A stretch of 64,000 nucleotides of DNA, taken from contig CAZUJF010000019.1 in the NCBI GenBank assembly GCA_964619955.1, forward strand, positions 41,817 to 105,816. The letters run 5' to 3'. Shown here piece after piece: positions 8,507 to 16,451 of the stretch. The first letter of the stretch is position 1, and every line of letters begins with the position of its first letter. The notes under the pieces are model-generated. The model did no database searches, had not been told where the DNA came from, and worked only from the letters and a program-made list of their open reading frames with translations. Position numbers and translations under genes: made by a program. The DNA comes from JACQFK01 sp964619955 (GTDB lineage Bacteria > Planctomycetota > MHYJ01 > JACPRB01).

Positions 8507-9742
8507 ATGTACGTCCCCCGACTCCAGACCCAGAGGCTGAAGGACCTCTTCAGGCGATTTCCGGTGGTGATCGTCACGGGAGCCCGCCAGGTGGGCAAGA
8601 GCACCCTGGTCCGCAAGGTCTTCCCCGACGCCGGGTGCGTCGTCTTCGACCCCGTCACGGACGTGGAAAACGCCCGCCGGGATCCGGACCTCTTCCTCGA
8701 CCACCATCCGGCGCCGCTCATCCTCGACGAGATCCAATACGCCCCCGAACTCGTCGCCGCTCTCAAACGACGCATCGACCGCAAGCGCCAAAGCGGGCAG
8801 TACCTCCTGACCGGCTCCCAGCAATGGGGAGTCCTGAAATCCATGACCGAGAGTCTCGCGGGCCGCGCCGTCTTCCTCGACCTCGAGGGTTTCTGTCTGC
8901 TGGAGGCCGCCCGTTCCCCCCGCCCGACTTCGTGGGTGGCCGCGTTCCTCGAGAATCCCGAGGGCTTTCTCAAGGGCGCCCGCCTCCGGCTCACCCGGAC
9001 CCGCCCTCTTTACGAACAGCTCTGGCGGGGATGGATGCCGGAGGCGCAGGCGCTGCCGCTCGGCTCCCTTCCGGATTTCCAGGCGGCGTACCTGCGGACC
9101 TACGTGGAGCGGGACGTGCGCCTCCTCGCCGACGTCTCGGATCTCCACATCTTCGGCCGCTTCGTGGGACTTTTGGGGGCCCTCACCGCCCAGGAAGTCA
9201 ACCATAGTCATCTGGGGCGCGAGATCGGCATCACCCCGCAGACGGCACGCCGCTGGCTCGACATCCTCAAGGCGACCTTTCAGTGGTTCGAAGTGCCGGC
9301 CTACTCCGGCAACGCGGTGAAGCGGATCAGCGGAAAGCCCAAGGGGTATCTCGCCGACACCGGCATGGCCTGTGCCGCGCAGGCGGTATCGACGCCCAAG
9401 GCGCTGGGCTCCCACCCGCTCCTTGGAGCCCTGTTCGAAAGCGCGGTCGCAGCGGAGCTTCGCAAGCACCTGTCCGTGCTCTCCCCGCGCGCCCATCTCT
9501 GGCACTGGCGGGCCTTCGGCGGAGCCGAGGTCGATCTCGTTCTGGAGCGCGACGGGATCTTTCACCCCATCGAGGTGAAGGCGACGACTCATCCGACCGG
9601 CGGCGATGCGCGGGGGTTGAGGTCGTTCCGGGAAACCTATCCGCGCCTGAAGGTCGGCCCGGGTTTGCTGATCGCCCCCGTCGAGCGCCTGTATCCGATC
9701 ACGAGCCATGACTGGGCGCTGCCCTGGGATCTGGCGGGCTGA
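8507..9742 (+). CDS. AAA ATPase with C-terminal DUF4143 domain
   Basis: A 411-residue protein if started at ATG 8507, which lies six bases after a -10-like hexamer; an earlier in-frame ATG at 8432 would add 25 unlikely residues across the palindromic region. The P-loop is GARQVGKST (about residues 24-32) and Walker B is LILDEIQ (about 72-78). The C-terminal half ends with the DUF4143 nuclease-like signature: GALFESAVAAEL, HWRAFGGAEVDLVLERDG and PIEVKAT, where Asp, Glu and Lys resemble a restriction-endonuclease-like centre. Such proteins are common as stand-alone accessory genes and their role is unsettled. It is flanked on both sides by matching palindromes. Confidence 0.88.
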   Translation: MYVPRLQTQRLKDLFRRFPVVIVTGARQVGKSTLVRKVFPDAGCVVFDPVTDVENARRDPDLFLDHHPAPLILDEIQYAPELVAALKRRIDRKRQSGQYLLTGSQQWGVLKSMTESLAGRAVFLDLEGFCLLEAARSPRPTSWVAAFLENPEGFLKGARLRLTRTRPLYEQLWRGWMPEAQALPLGSLPDFQAAYLRTYVERDVRLLADVSDLHIFGRFVGLLGALTAQEVNHSHLGREIGITPQTARRWLDILKATFQWFEVPAYSGNAVKRISGKPKGYLADTGMACAAQAVSTPKALGSHPLLGALFESAVAAELRKHLSVLSPRAHLWHWRAFGGAEVDLVLERDGIFHPIEVKATTHPTGGDARGLRSFRETYPRLKVGPGLLIAPVERLYPITSHDWALPWDLAG

Positions 9743-9774
9743 CGACGCGCCCCTGCCTCGCGGTGACCGGCTTC

Positions 9775-9799
9775 GATTCCCCGCATGGCCCGGGGAATC
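9775..9799. repeat. Palindrome, copy 2 of the pair flanking the DUF4143 gene; possible terminator
   Basis: GATTCCCCG, seven bases, CGGGGAATC: same arms and same spacing as the core of the element at 8320-8346. It overlaps the stop codon of the minus-strand LamG gene and follows the ATPase gene by 32 bases, so it could end transcription from both sides, although no T-tract follows it. Confidence 0.7.
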
Positions 9800-11318
9800 A
9801 GGGAGTGGCGACCGCGCGGTCCTGGAGCCTGATGAGTTCGGGGAGCCCCAGCGCCGCCGAGCCGTCGAGCGTGCTGCCGAAGACGCGGATCTCGTCGAGG
9901 ATGCCGCGATAGCCCCGCTCCGGGGCCAGGGCGCGGATCTGCGGCGAGACGTTGCCCACCGTCAGCTGCGGGGCGATCTTCGAGCCGCTCGTGCCGCGCG
10001 CGTAATCCACGGACCCGGCCGCCTTCGCGTCGGCGTTGCGGGTGCCGAAGTAGAACTTCACGTGGCCCGACGCGGCCGTGGAATCGTAGGTGACCGCGAA
10101 GAAGCGCCACTTCTGCCACTGTTCTCCGCCCGCCTCCTTCGCCTTCGGATCGTAGACGGGGATCTGCTCGATCGCGCTCTTGGCGGGCGACTGGTCGGCC
10201 CACTGGTTGATGCCCAGCTGGAGCGAACCGTCGGCGCGATGGATCAGCTCCACGCCCTCGAGCTGCTTCACGGGATTGAACCAGCTCACGAGGCGGTTCC
10301 CGGCGCCCGCCTCCTTGGATGCGGCGCCCTCGCGGGCCTCCATGACGATCGTCCACCCGCTGATCGTGAACGACTTGAGGTTCTTGAGCTGGTCGATCCC
10401 CGCGCCGCCGCCGAGGTCCACCGCTCCGGAGCCGCCCAGACCCCAGTCCAGGGCCGACGGGCCGGCGTTGGGCGGCACGGTCCCGGTCCAGGCGGGCTTC
10501 TTCTCCGTCACCACCGCGCTCGCGAAGAGGCCGCAGGTGGCCCCGGTGTTGGCCGTCGACGTGCCGCCGTTCTCCCGGAACGAGAACTCGACCAGCAGCG
10601 GCACCGGCAGGCCGGGCTTGGAGGGCTCGGGCTTGAAATCCTGCTCCTTCTTGACGGCCTCGTCCTTGCCGCGCTTCTGGTACCAGATCAGGAGCTCCTT
10701 GATGGTCGGGTAGGGCTGGTCCGAAATGCGCTTGATGGACTTGAGGATCTCGGGCTGGAGGCGGTCGTTGACGGCCTTGATCTCGGGGGAGACGTTGTCC
10801 TTCTTCTTCTCGATGAACTCGTAGTGGCCGAAGAGCTTCTCCAGCGCCACGGGGGCCGGGAAGCCCTCGATGGCCCGGACGCCGTTGACGGCCTGGTCCG
10901 CATCCTTTCCCTTCAGCCATTCCTCGAAGAGGGGCAGCGACGACTCATGGCCCACTTTCCCGATGGCGGGGACCACCTTGGTATAGAGGTAGGGGATCTT
11001 GCGGTAGCCCTGCAGGGCGTTCGAGAGGGCCTGCGAGGCGGCCGCGCTGCGGCGGTACCGGGACAGGATCTCGATGGAGAGCAGCGGCAGGAGATAGTTC
11101 GGATCGTGCGGGCCCGGGGCCAGGAATCTCGCGATCGAGGGGACCTTGGCGTTGTCCCGCGGCTCGCTCTCGCCGAACTCCTTCAGCAGCGCGGCCTTCT
11201 CGAGGAGCGACTTCGCATCCTTGATCTTGGCCTTGAACTCCTCGATGGATTTCTTGACGGCCTCGTCCTGGGGACCGGAAAGCGCTCCAAGCGCGAGACA
11301 CAGCAGCAGACTGGCCAT
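9798..11318 (-). CDS. Secreted LamG / concanavalin A-like lectin domain protein with helical N-terminal region
   Basis: A 506-residue protein with a signal peptide (MASLLLCLALGALSG). Residues about 20-260 are alpha-helical and rich in Lys/Glu with HEAT-like spacing. Residues about 265-500 form a LamG/ConA-like jelly roll: an LVEFSFRENGG opening, FTISGWTIVMEAR, a WRFFAVTYDS core strand and the closing GILDEIRVFGSTL, all standard landmarks of LamG_3 modules common in planctomycetes. Predicted to sit outside the cytoplasm and bind carbohydrate or act as a structural module; no catalytic residues are apparent. It appears monocistronic, with a Gly-rich Shine-Dalgarno-like stretch before its ATG and a large hairpin further upstream. 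Confidence 0.8.
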   Translation of the reverse strand: MASLLLCLALGALSGPQDEAVKKSIEEFKAKIKDAKSLLEKAALLKEFGESEPRDNAKVPSIARFLAPGPHDPNYLLPLLSIEILSRYRRSAAASQALSNALQGYRKIPYLYTKVVPAIGKVGHESSLPLFEEWLKGKDADQAVNGVRAIEGFPAPVALEKLFGHYEFIEKKKDNVSPEIKAVNDRLQPEILKSIKRISDQPYPTIKELLIWYQKRGKDEAVKKEQDFKPEPSKPGLPVPLLVEFSFRENGGTSTANTGATCGLFASAVVTEKKPAWTGTVPPNAGPSALDWGLGGSGAVDLGGGAGIDQLKNLKSFTISGWTIVMEAREGAASKEAGAGNRLVSWFNPVKQLEGVELIHRADGSLQLGINQWADQSPAKSAIEQIPVYDPKAKEAGGEQWQKWRFFAVTYDSTAASGHVKFYFGTRNADAKAAGSVDYARGTSGSKIAPQLTVGNVSPQIRALAPERGYRGILDEIRVFGSTLDGSAALGLPELIRLQDRAVATP

Positions 11319-11441
11319 GCAACCCCCCTGTTCGCTCGCCCCCCGAGTGATCCCGCGTTCCTATCCGAAGGCACCGGCCCCTGCCGGATGCCGCTGGCGT
11401 CTGAGTGGTTCGGGTTGGGAGGGACTGGGTGCGCCGGTGTG

Positions 11442-11490
11442 GAGCACCCGGGACATCCCGGCGCGGAAGGGTTCCGCGCCCCCGGTGCTC
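11442..11490. other. Large interrupted hairpin in the gap between the divergent LamG and aguB genes
   Basis: The 294-base gap 11319-11612 holds no supportable gene. Inside it GAGCACC (11442-11448) pairs with GGTGCTC (11484-11490), and the inner arms GGCGCGGAA and TTCCGCGCC pair around a GGG loop, with an unpaired bulge on the left side. There is no T-tract. It could be a leader structure of the LamG mRNA or a repeat element. Confidence 0.5.
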
Positions 11491-11612
11491 GCCCCCCATA
11501 AGTGTACCCATGCGCCCATGCGCGGGGCAAGCCTGAATTCAAAAAATTCCGGACAGCCCGACCCTCACGATTTGATTGTGGCGGGGGCGCGCGATCCGCT
11601 ATCTTTTCCGCC

Positions 11613-12491
11613 ATGAGATTCACCGTCGGGCTCGTCCAGATGCGCTGCGGCGCGGACGTGAAACGCAACCAGGCGGCCGCGGAAAAGGCCGTCCGCGAGG
11701 CGGCCCGGAAGGGCGCGCAGGTCGTGTGCCTGCCGGAGCTCTACCGCAGCCTTTACTTCTGCCAGAGCGAGGATCACGCGCAGTTCGCGCTGGCGGAAGC
11801 CGTGCCCGGACCCGCCACGAAGGCCCTCGGGGCCCTCGCGAAAAAACTCGGCATCGTCATCGTGGGGTCGCTCTTCGAGCGCCGCGCGGCGGGCGTCTAT
11901 CACAACACGGCTGTGGTGCTCGACGCCGACGGCCGCCTCGCCGGGATCTACCGGAAGATGCACATCCCCGACGACCCGCTCTACTACGAGAAATTCTACT
12001 TCACGCCGGGCGACCTCGGCTTCAAGGCCTTCGACACGCGCTTCGGCCGCATCGGCACGCTGGTGTGCTGGGACCAGTGGTATCCCGAGGCCGCGCGCCT
12101 CACCGCCCTGCAGGGCGCCGCGATCCTCTTCTACCCCACCGCCATCGGCTGGCATCCTTCGGAAAAGGCCCAGTGGGGCGAGGCCCAGACCTCCGCCTGG
12201 CAGACCATCCAGAAGTCCCACGCCATCGCCAACGGCTGTTATGTGGCGGGCGTCAACCGCACCGGCCACGAAGGCCCCAAGGGCGGCGGCATCGAATTCT
12301 TCGGCGCCTCCTTCCTCGTCGACCCCTACGGACGCGTGATCGCGGAGGCGTCGCGCGGGAAGGTGGAGGTCCTCGTCGCCGAGGTGGACACCGCGACCGT
12401 CGAGACCGCCCGGCAGCACTGGCCGTTCCTGCGGGACCGCCGCATCGACGCCTACGGCGGCCTCACCGAGCGCTACCTGGAGAAGCGGTGA
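11613..12491 (+). CDS. aguB: N-carbamoylputrescine amidase
   Basis: A 292-residue carbon-nitrogen hydrolase. The catalytic triad is visible as Glu42 (LPELYRS), Lys115 (YRKMHIPDDP) and Cys152 (VCWDQWYPE). The YYEKFYFTPGD stretch is characteristic of the N-carbamoylputrescine amidase branch, which converts N-carbamoylputrescine to putrescine, CO2 and ammonia in the cytoplasm. The start ATG 11613 is set by family length and by TATCTT at 11600-11605, seven bases upstream, with no Shine-Dalgarno, implying a leaderless transcript. The TGA overlaps the GTG of aguA as GTGA, so both pathway enzymes are made together. Confidence in function is high because of the paired gene. Confidence 0.93.
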   Translation: MRFTVGLVQMRCGADVKRNQAAAEKAVREAARKGAQVVCLPELYRSLYFCQSEDHAQFALAEAVPGPATKALGALAKKLGIVIVGSLFERRAAGVYHNTAVVLDADGRLAGIYRKMHIPDDPLYYEKFYFTPGDLGFKAFDTRFGRIGTLVCWDQWYPEAARLTALQGAAILFYPTAIGWHPSEKAQWGEAQTSAWQTIQKSHAIANGCYVAGVNRTGHEGPKGGGIEFFGASFLVDPYGRVIAEASRGKVEVLVAEVDTATVETARQHWPFLRDRRIDAYGGLTERYLEKR

Positions 12492-13498
12492 ACCTTACCG
12501 GCTTCCGCATGCCCGCGGAATGGGCGCCCCATCGCGCGACCTGGATCGCGTGGCCGCACAACCGCGCCGACTGGCCCGGCCGCTTCGGCCCCATCCCCTG
12601 GGCGTACGGGGAGATCGTCCGCATCCTCTCCCGCAACGAACGGGTCCGCATCCTCGTCAAGGACGCCGCCCTGCAGCGGGACGCGAAAGCCCTGCTCGCC
12701 AAACTGGGCGTGGATCTCCGGAAGGTCGACTTCTTCCGCATCCCCACCGACCGGGTCTGGACCCGGGACTCCGGCGCGATCTTCGTCGTCGACGGCAAAG
12801 GCCGGCGCATCGCGACGCACTGGACGTTCAACGGCTGGGCGAAGTATCCGAACCACAAGAAGGACGACCTCGTCGCGGGACGCATGGCCCGGGCCGCCCG
12901 GGTCCCCGAGTTCAAGGTGCCCGGCGTGGTGATGGAGGGCGGCGCGATCGACGTGGACGGCCGCGGCACGCTGCTGGCCACCGAGGAGTGCCTGCTCTCC
13001 GATGTCCAGGCGCGAAACCCCGGGCTCGGGCGCGCGGGCATCGAGCGCGTGTTCGGCGAGGTCCTGGGAATCCGCCGCGTCGTCTGGCTCGGCCGCGGCA
13101 TCGTGGGCGACGACACGCACGGCCACATCGACGACATCGCCCGCTTCGTCGCGCCGGGACGGGTGCTGCTCTGCTCCGAGAAGAACCCGAAGGACGAGAA
13201 CCACGCGATCTGCGCGGAGAACCGCGAGCGCTTGCGGGACGCGAAGCTCGAGGTGATCGACCTGCCGCTGCCCTCCCCCGTCGTCTTCGACGGCCAGCGG
13301 GTGCCCGCCAGCTACGCCAACTTCTACATCGCCAACGGCGCCGTCATCGTCCCGACGTTCAACGATCCGAAGGACCGGCACGCCCTGGGCCAAATCGCCG
13401 AGTGTTTCCCGGACCGCGAGGTGGTCGGGATCCACTGCGGGGATTTCATCTGGGGTCTCGGCACGCTGCACTGCGCCACGCAACAGGAGCCGGACTAG
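12488..13498 (+). CDS. aguA: Agmatine deiminase
   Basis: A 336-residue protein of the peptidyl-arginine deiminase superfamily. Visible landmarks are the N-terminal PAEWAPHRATWIAWP, the substrate-pocket MEGGAID, the catalytic Asp/His region GDDTHGHIDDIARF, and the catalytic cysteine Cys329 in LHCATQQEPD at the extreme C-terminus. The enzyme converts agmatine to N-carbamoylputrescine, the substrate of the preceding aguB product, giving a two-step route from agmatine to putrescine. GTG at 12488 is chosen because it overlaps the aguB stop by four bases and restores the conserved N-terminus. The 3' end overlaps the stop of the opposite-strand gene by four bases. Confidence 0.94.
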   Translation: MNLTGFRMPAEWAPHRATWIAWPHNRADWPGRFGPIPWAYGEIVRILSRNERVRILVKDAALQRDAKALLAKLGVDLRKVDFFRIPTDRVWTRDSGAIFVVDGKGRRIATHWTFNGWAKYPNHKKDDLVAGRMARAARVPEFKVPGVVMEGGAIDVDGRGTLLATEECLLSDVQARNPGLGRAGIERVFGEVLGIRRVVWLGRGIVGDDTHGHIDDIARFVAPGRVLLCSEKNPKDENHAICAENRERLRDAKLEVIDLPLPSPVVFDGQRVPASYANFYIANGAVIVPTFNDPKDRHALGQIAECFPDREVVGIHCGDFIWGLGTLHCATQQEPD

Positions 13499-13965
13499 GT
13501 CTTCCGGAGCGATGCCACGCGTGAGCGGCAGGCTTCCTGGGACTCGTCGGGCTTGAAGTCCGGGATCCGCTTCGCGAGCAACGGAAAACAGGACTCCAGG
13601 ATCTGCCAGCCCTGGCGGCGCTGGTCGGGGTCCTCCGCCCCCAGGAATTCCAGGATCCGCGGCAGCTCGGGGCCGAGGTCCTCCCCGCGTCCGTAAAGCT
13701 CCCGGTAGTAGAGGTGGAAGACCGGCCAGTTCTCCCCCTTCATCTCGCCGCGCAGCTGATGGCTCGGAAGCTCCTTCAGCTCCTTCGCGATGCGCTGATG
13801 AAAGTATTTGCGGGGCAGCGGGGCCCCGAACCAGCCCGCCGCCGCCCCGCCGGCCAAGCCCAGGAGCAGCCCGGGCCAGCCCAGCAGGATCTTCCCGGCG
13901 ATTCCGATGAAGATGCCCAGGCCGACGGCGACGAGGACCCGCAGCTGGGTGAGCGTCGAGCGCAT
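13495..13965 (-). CDS. Hypothetical protein with two N-terminal membrane segments
   Basis: 156 residues. An N-terminal Gly/Leu/Ile-rich stretch (about residues 8-46) can form two membrane helices in a hairpin. The remaining 110 residues are charged and soluble, with an ExWPVFHLYYRELYGRG segment and a short HEAT-like helical end (DQRRQGWQILESCFPLLA). I do not recognise the family. The gene follows the exonuclease gene on the same strand by nine bases; a TAGACT hexamer overlapping the exonuclease stop lies six bases before its ATG, so it may also have its own leaderless promoter. Its 3' end runs four bases into aguA. Confidence 0.65.
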   Translation of the reverse strand: MRSTLTQLRVLVAVGLGIFIGIAGKILLGWPGLLLGLAGGAAAGWFGAPLPRKYFHQRIAKELKELPSHQLRGEMKGENWPVFHLYYRELYGRGEDLGPELPRILEFLGAEDPDQRRQGWQILESCFPLLAKRIPDFKPDESQEACRSRVASLRKT

Positions 13966-13974
13966 GGAGGAAGT

Positions 13975-14478
13975 CTAGCGGACGGACGGCGGCGGGGCCA
14001 CCCCGGCCGCCAGGACGATCCGCGCGCAGGCCTCGGCGTCGGAGAGCGCATCGTGATGACGGAGCCCGATCCCGAGATGGCGGCACACGTCCGGCAGCTT
14101 CGCGGGGCGCAGGCCCCAGGCGCGGCGCGCCAGCTTCACCGTGCACTCGAACGGCAGCTCCGGAAGCTTCAGGCCCGCGCGGTCGCAGCAGGCGCGCAGC
14201 ACGGAGCGGTCGAAGGACGCGTTGTGCGCCGCCAGGAACTCCGCGCCTTCGAGGAGCGGCGTGAGGTCAGGCCAGACCCGGGCGAAGGGCGGCTCGTTCC
14301 GCACGCGGTCCCAGGTGATGCCGTGGATGTACGAGAACTGCATGACGCTGCGCGGCGGCCGGATGAGCCGGTGGACGGACTTCGTGATCCGACCGCCCTC
14401 CACCCGCACGAGCCCCACGGAACAGGCGCTGTCGCGGCCGGAATCCGCGGTCTCGAAGTCGAGGGCGACGAAGATCAC
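13975..14478 (-). CDS. DEDDh 3'-5' exonuclease (DnaQ / Pol III epsilon-like)
   Basis: A 167-residue single-domain exonuclease starting at GTG 14478. Motif Exo I is DFETAD with Asp7 and Glu9, Exo II is HNASFDRSVL, and Exo III is HHDALSDAEACARI with the catalytic His and Asp, so all DEDDh metal and proton-transfer residues are present. The small size and lack of any C-terminal extension fit the stand-alone exonuclease proteins related to polymerase III epsilon rather than RNase T. It may act in proofreading, repair or RNA trimming; which one cannot be told. It is divergent from ridA, with 62 bases between the starts. Confidence 0.85.
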   Translation of the reverse strand: MIFVALDFETADSGRDSACSVGLVRVEGGRITKSVHRLIRPPRSVMQFSYIHGITWDRVRNEPPFARVWPDLTPLLEGAEFLAAHNASFDRSVLRACCDRAGLKLPELPFECTVKLARRAWGLRPAKLPDVCRHLGIGLRHHDALSDAEACARIVLAAGVAPPPSVR

Positions 14479-14540
14479 GGGGGCATTCAGCCACGCTTCC
14501 GCGGGCGCGGCAAGGAATACCGGATGTTAGACTGCGGGGC

Positions 14541-14939
14541 ATGAAACGCGTGGACCCGCTGCATCCCGCCTCGCTCAAGAAGCCGTCGGGCTACACCCAC
14601 GGCTTCGCGGTGACGGGCGGCCGGCATCTCTTCATCGCCGGGCAGACGGCGTCGAGCCTCGGCCCCATCGACACGGACGATTTCACCGAGCAGTTCGACC
14701 GGGCGCTCGCCGCGGTGCTCGCGGTCGTCGCGGAGGCGGGCGGCAAACCCGCGGACCTGATGAGCTTCACGATCTTCGTGACGAGCGTGGAGGAGTACCT
14801 GGCGGCGCTCAAGCCGCTGGGGACGCGCTACCGGACGCGCATGGGCCGGCATTATCCGTGCATGGCGCTCGTCGAGGTGCGCCGCCTCGTGAACCCCAGG
14901 GCCAAGGTGGAGATCCAGGCGAGCGCCGTTCTGGATTGA
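14541..14939 (+). CDS. RidA/YjgF-family enamine/imine deaminase-like protein
   Basis: A 132-residue protein of the RidA (YjgF/YER057c/UK114) fold, with the usual GGRHLFIAGQTA start of the first beta-hairpin, the central helix with LAVVAEAGGKPADLMSFTIFVTS, and HYPCMALVEVRRLVNP at the C-terminus. The catalytic Arg of canonical RidA sits in the IRVEADAV... or SRxxVEV context; here the equivalent region reads VEVRRLVNP, so an active Arg is plausible. Canonical RidA hydrolyses reactive enamines; subfamilies vary widely. TAGACT (14528-14533) lies seven bases before the ATG without a Shine-Dalgarno, suggesting a leaderless mRNA. Confidence 0.85.
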   Translation: MKRVDPLHPASLKKPSGYTHGFAVTGGRHLFIAGQTASSLGPIDTDDFTEQFDRALAAVLAVVAEAGGKPADLMSFTIFVTSVEEYLAALKPLGTRYRTRMGRHYPCMALVEVRRLVNPRAKVEIQASAVLD

Positions 14940-14985
14940 CTTTTTTCCGGAAATCGTCATTTTTCGTGTCGAGTCCGGCGGGGTT

Positions 14986-15006
14986 TCCCGCACTACTCCC
15001 GCGGGA
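14986..15006 (+). promoter_or_regulatory. Small inverted repeat over the ribosome-binding site of the sigma factor gene
   Basis: TCCCGC (14986-14991) can pair with GCGGGA (15001-15006). The right arm overlaps the GGGAGGAG Shine-Dalgarno element of the sigma factor gene (start 15018). Pairing could occlude the ribosome site; with only six base pairs this is a weak suggestion. Confidence 0.3.
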
Positions 15007-15017
15007 GGAGAACCGAC

Positions 15018-15791
15018 ATGGAAGACCTGATCGCCCGTTGTCTCGCCGGGGACGGCGACGCCGCCAACGAACTCTGCCGCGCCTATCACGTCCGGCTCCG
15101 CGAATACGCCGTCTCGCGGGGCGCCTCGCTCGACGACGCCGAGGACATCGCGCAGGAGAGCCTGGTCGCCGCGCTGCAGGGGCTCGGCCAGGGGCGGCGT
15201 CCCGAGCGGCTCACCTGGTGGCTGCTCGGCATCGTCCGCAACAAGCACCGCAACCTCAAGAAACCCCTGCTCGGGGGCGCGATCGAGGACGACCGCATCG
15301 CCGACGTCCGCCGCGGCAGCGCCCGCACGCTCGCGGTGAAGCGGGAGATGAACGCGCTGCTCGAGCGGTCGCTGTCCAAACTGGCCCCCGCGGACCGCGA
15401 GCTGCTGCGGATGCTGCACCAGGAGGGTCTGAGCCGGAAGGACATCGGCGAGAAGCTCGGGGTCGAGAGCGGGGCGCTGCACGCGCGGGTGGAGCGGGCC
15501 CACGCGCGGCTGCGGGAGTCCGTCGAAGGCCACTTCACCACCATCGCCCAGCGCCGGCTGAAGCCCGAGGCGCTCCGGCTCGAGACGATCCGCGCGCTGC
15601 GTCCCGCCTTCCGGCAGGTGGTCCAGGCGCTGCATCTGGAGGGTCTGAGCGAGGACGCGGCCTGCGCGAAGCTCGGCCTGCCGAAGGCGACGTTCCGGGC
15701 GCGGCTGCGCAGCGCCTACGCGATGCTCAAGTGCGACGCGACGGCGGACTACGCCAGGGCCCGCGAGGAGTACGAGGCGGAGAAGGCCTGA
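15018..15791 (+). CDS. ECF-type RNA polymerase sigma factor with an extra region-4-like HTH
   Basis: 257 residues. Region 2 is seen at residues about 5-75, with the conserved DAEDIAQESLVAALQ helix and a WWLLGIVRNKHRNLKK segment for -10 recognition. Region 4 follows at about 115-165 (PADRELLRMLHQEGLSRKDIGEKLGV plus recognition helix ALHARVERAHARLR). A second helix-turn-helix of the same shape is present at about 195-245 (HLEGLSEDAACAKLGLPKATFRARLRSAYAMLK). Usual ECF factors of about 180-200 residues have one region 4, so the tail is an addition. A strong Shine-Dalgarno GGGAGGAG precedes ATG 15018. No anti-sigma gene lies next to it, and the target promoters are unknown. Confidence 0.85.
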   Translation: MEDLIARCLAGDGDAANELCRAYHVRLREYAVSRGASLDDAEDIAQESLVAALQGLGQGRRPERLTWWLLGIVRNKHRNLKKPLLGGAIEDDRIADVRRGSARTLAVKREMNALLERSLSKLAPADRELLRMLHQEGLSRKDIGEKLGVESGALHARVERAHARLRESVEGHFTTIAQRRLKPEALRLETIRALRPAFRQVVQALHLEGLSEDAACAKLGLPKATFRARLRSAYAMLKCDATADYARAREEYEAEKA

Positions 15792-16313
15792 TCAGCGTCC
15801 CGCCGTGCGGCGGCGCTGGGCCTCCGTGTAGGCGCGGAGGGCGTCCTCGTCGAAGAGCACGAACACGATGCGGTCGAGGGCGCCGGGGTTCTTGAGCAGC
15901 CAGCCGTGCACGGAGCCGACGGCGATGACGGAGGCCTCGGCGAGCGGATAGCCGTACGCGCCGGTGGAGATCGCGGGGAACGCGATCGAGCGGCAGCCCT
16001 TTTCGACGGCGAGATCGAGGCACTTCAGGTGGCAGGAGGCGAGCTGTTCGACGTCCTGCTCCTTCCCGCGATAGACCGGCCCGACGGCGTGGAAGACGAA
16101 CTTCGCGGGGAGGCTCCCGGCGCGGGTGGCGACGGCCGATCCGGGCGGGCAGCCGCCGAGGGCGCGGCACTCCTCGAGGATCGTGGGTCCGCCGGCGCGG
16201 TGGATCGCCCCGTCCACGCCTCCGCCGCCGGCCAGCTTCGCGTTGGCGGCATTGACGATGGCATCGACGGCCACCCGGGTGATGTCGCCTTTGACGAATT
16301 CGAGAGGGGTCAT
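15792..16313 (-). CDS. Macrodomain protein, probable O-acetyl-ADP-ribose deacetylase
   Basis: A 173-residue single macrodomain of the MacroD/YmdB class. The ADP-ribose pocket is visible as VDAIVNAANAKLAGGGGVDGAIHRAGG, with the catalytic Asp in GGVDGAIH, and later AISTGAYGYP for the phosphate-binding loop. Family members remove ADP-ribose from acidic residues or deacetylate O-acetyl-ADP-ribose. The ATG at 16313 gives the standard N-terminus TPLEFVKGDIT; TACACT eight bases upstream with TTGCCG 18 bases further out fits a leaderless promoter. The stop codon directly abuts that of the sigma factor gene on the other strand, with no space for a separate terminator. Confidence 0.9.
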   Translation of the reverse strand: MTPLEFVKGDITRVAVDAIVNAANAKLAGGGGVDGAIHRAGGPTILEECRALGGCPPGSAVATRAGSLPAKFVFHAVGPVYRGKEQDVEQLASCHLKCLDLAVEKGCRSIAFPAISTGAYGYPLAEASVIAVGSVHGWLLKNPGALDRIVFVLFDEDALRAYTEAQRRRTAGR

Positions 16314-16402
16314 GGGGGCAGAGTGTAGCCCGGGGGCCCCTCTTCCGGCAACGGCGCCGTCGCAGCTGCGGTCAAGGAAGGTTCGCCGCTGATCCGCCGA
16401 GA

Positions 16403-16432
16403 TGGACATTACAACAAACTTGTTGTTATAAT
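16403..16432 (+). promoter_or_regulatory. higBA promoter with operator palindrome inside the spacer
   Basis: A -35 TGGACA (16403-16408) and a perfect -10 TATAAT (16427-16432) are separated by 18 bases. The last 16 of these are the palindrome ACAACAAACTTGTTGT (16411-16426). Binding of the HigA-type antitoxin here would cover the promoter, the normal autoregulation of type II toxin-antitoxin loci. The site is strikingly AT-rich for this window. Confidence 0.75.
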
Positions 16433-16451
16433 TGCTTCAGGTGGAGGGGGC

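Noticed and set aside
9765..9799. A TTCGATTCC segment resembling a tRNA T-loop
   Set aside because: No acceptor, D or anticodon stems can be formed; the segment belongs to the palindrome pair around the ATPase gene.
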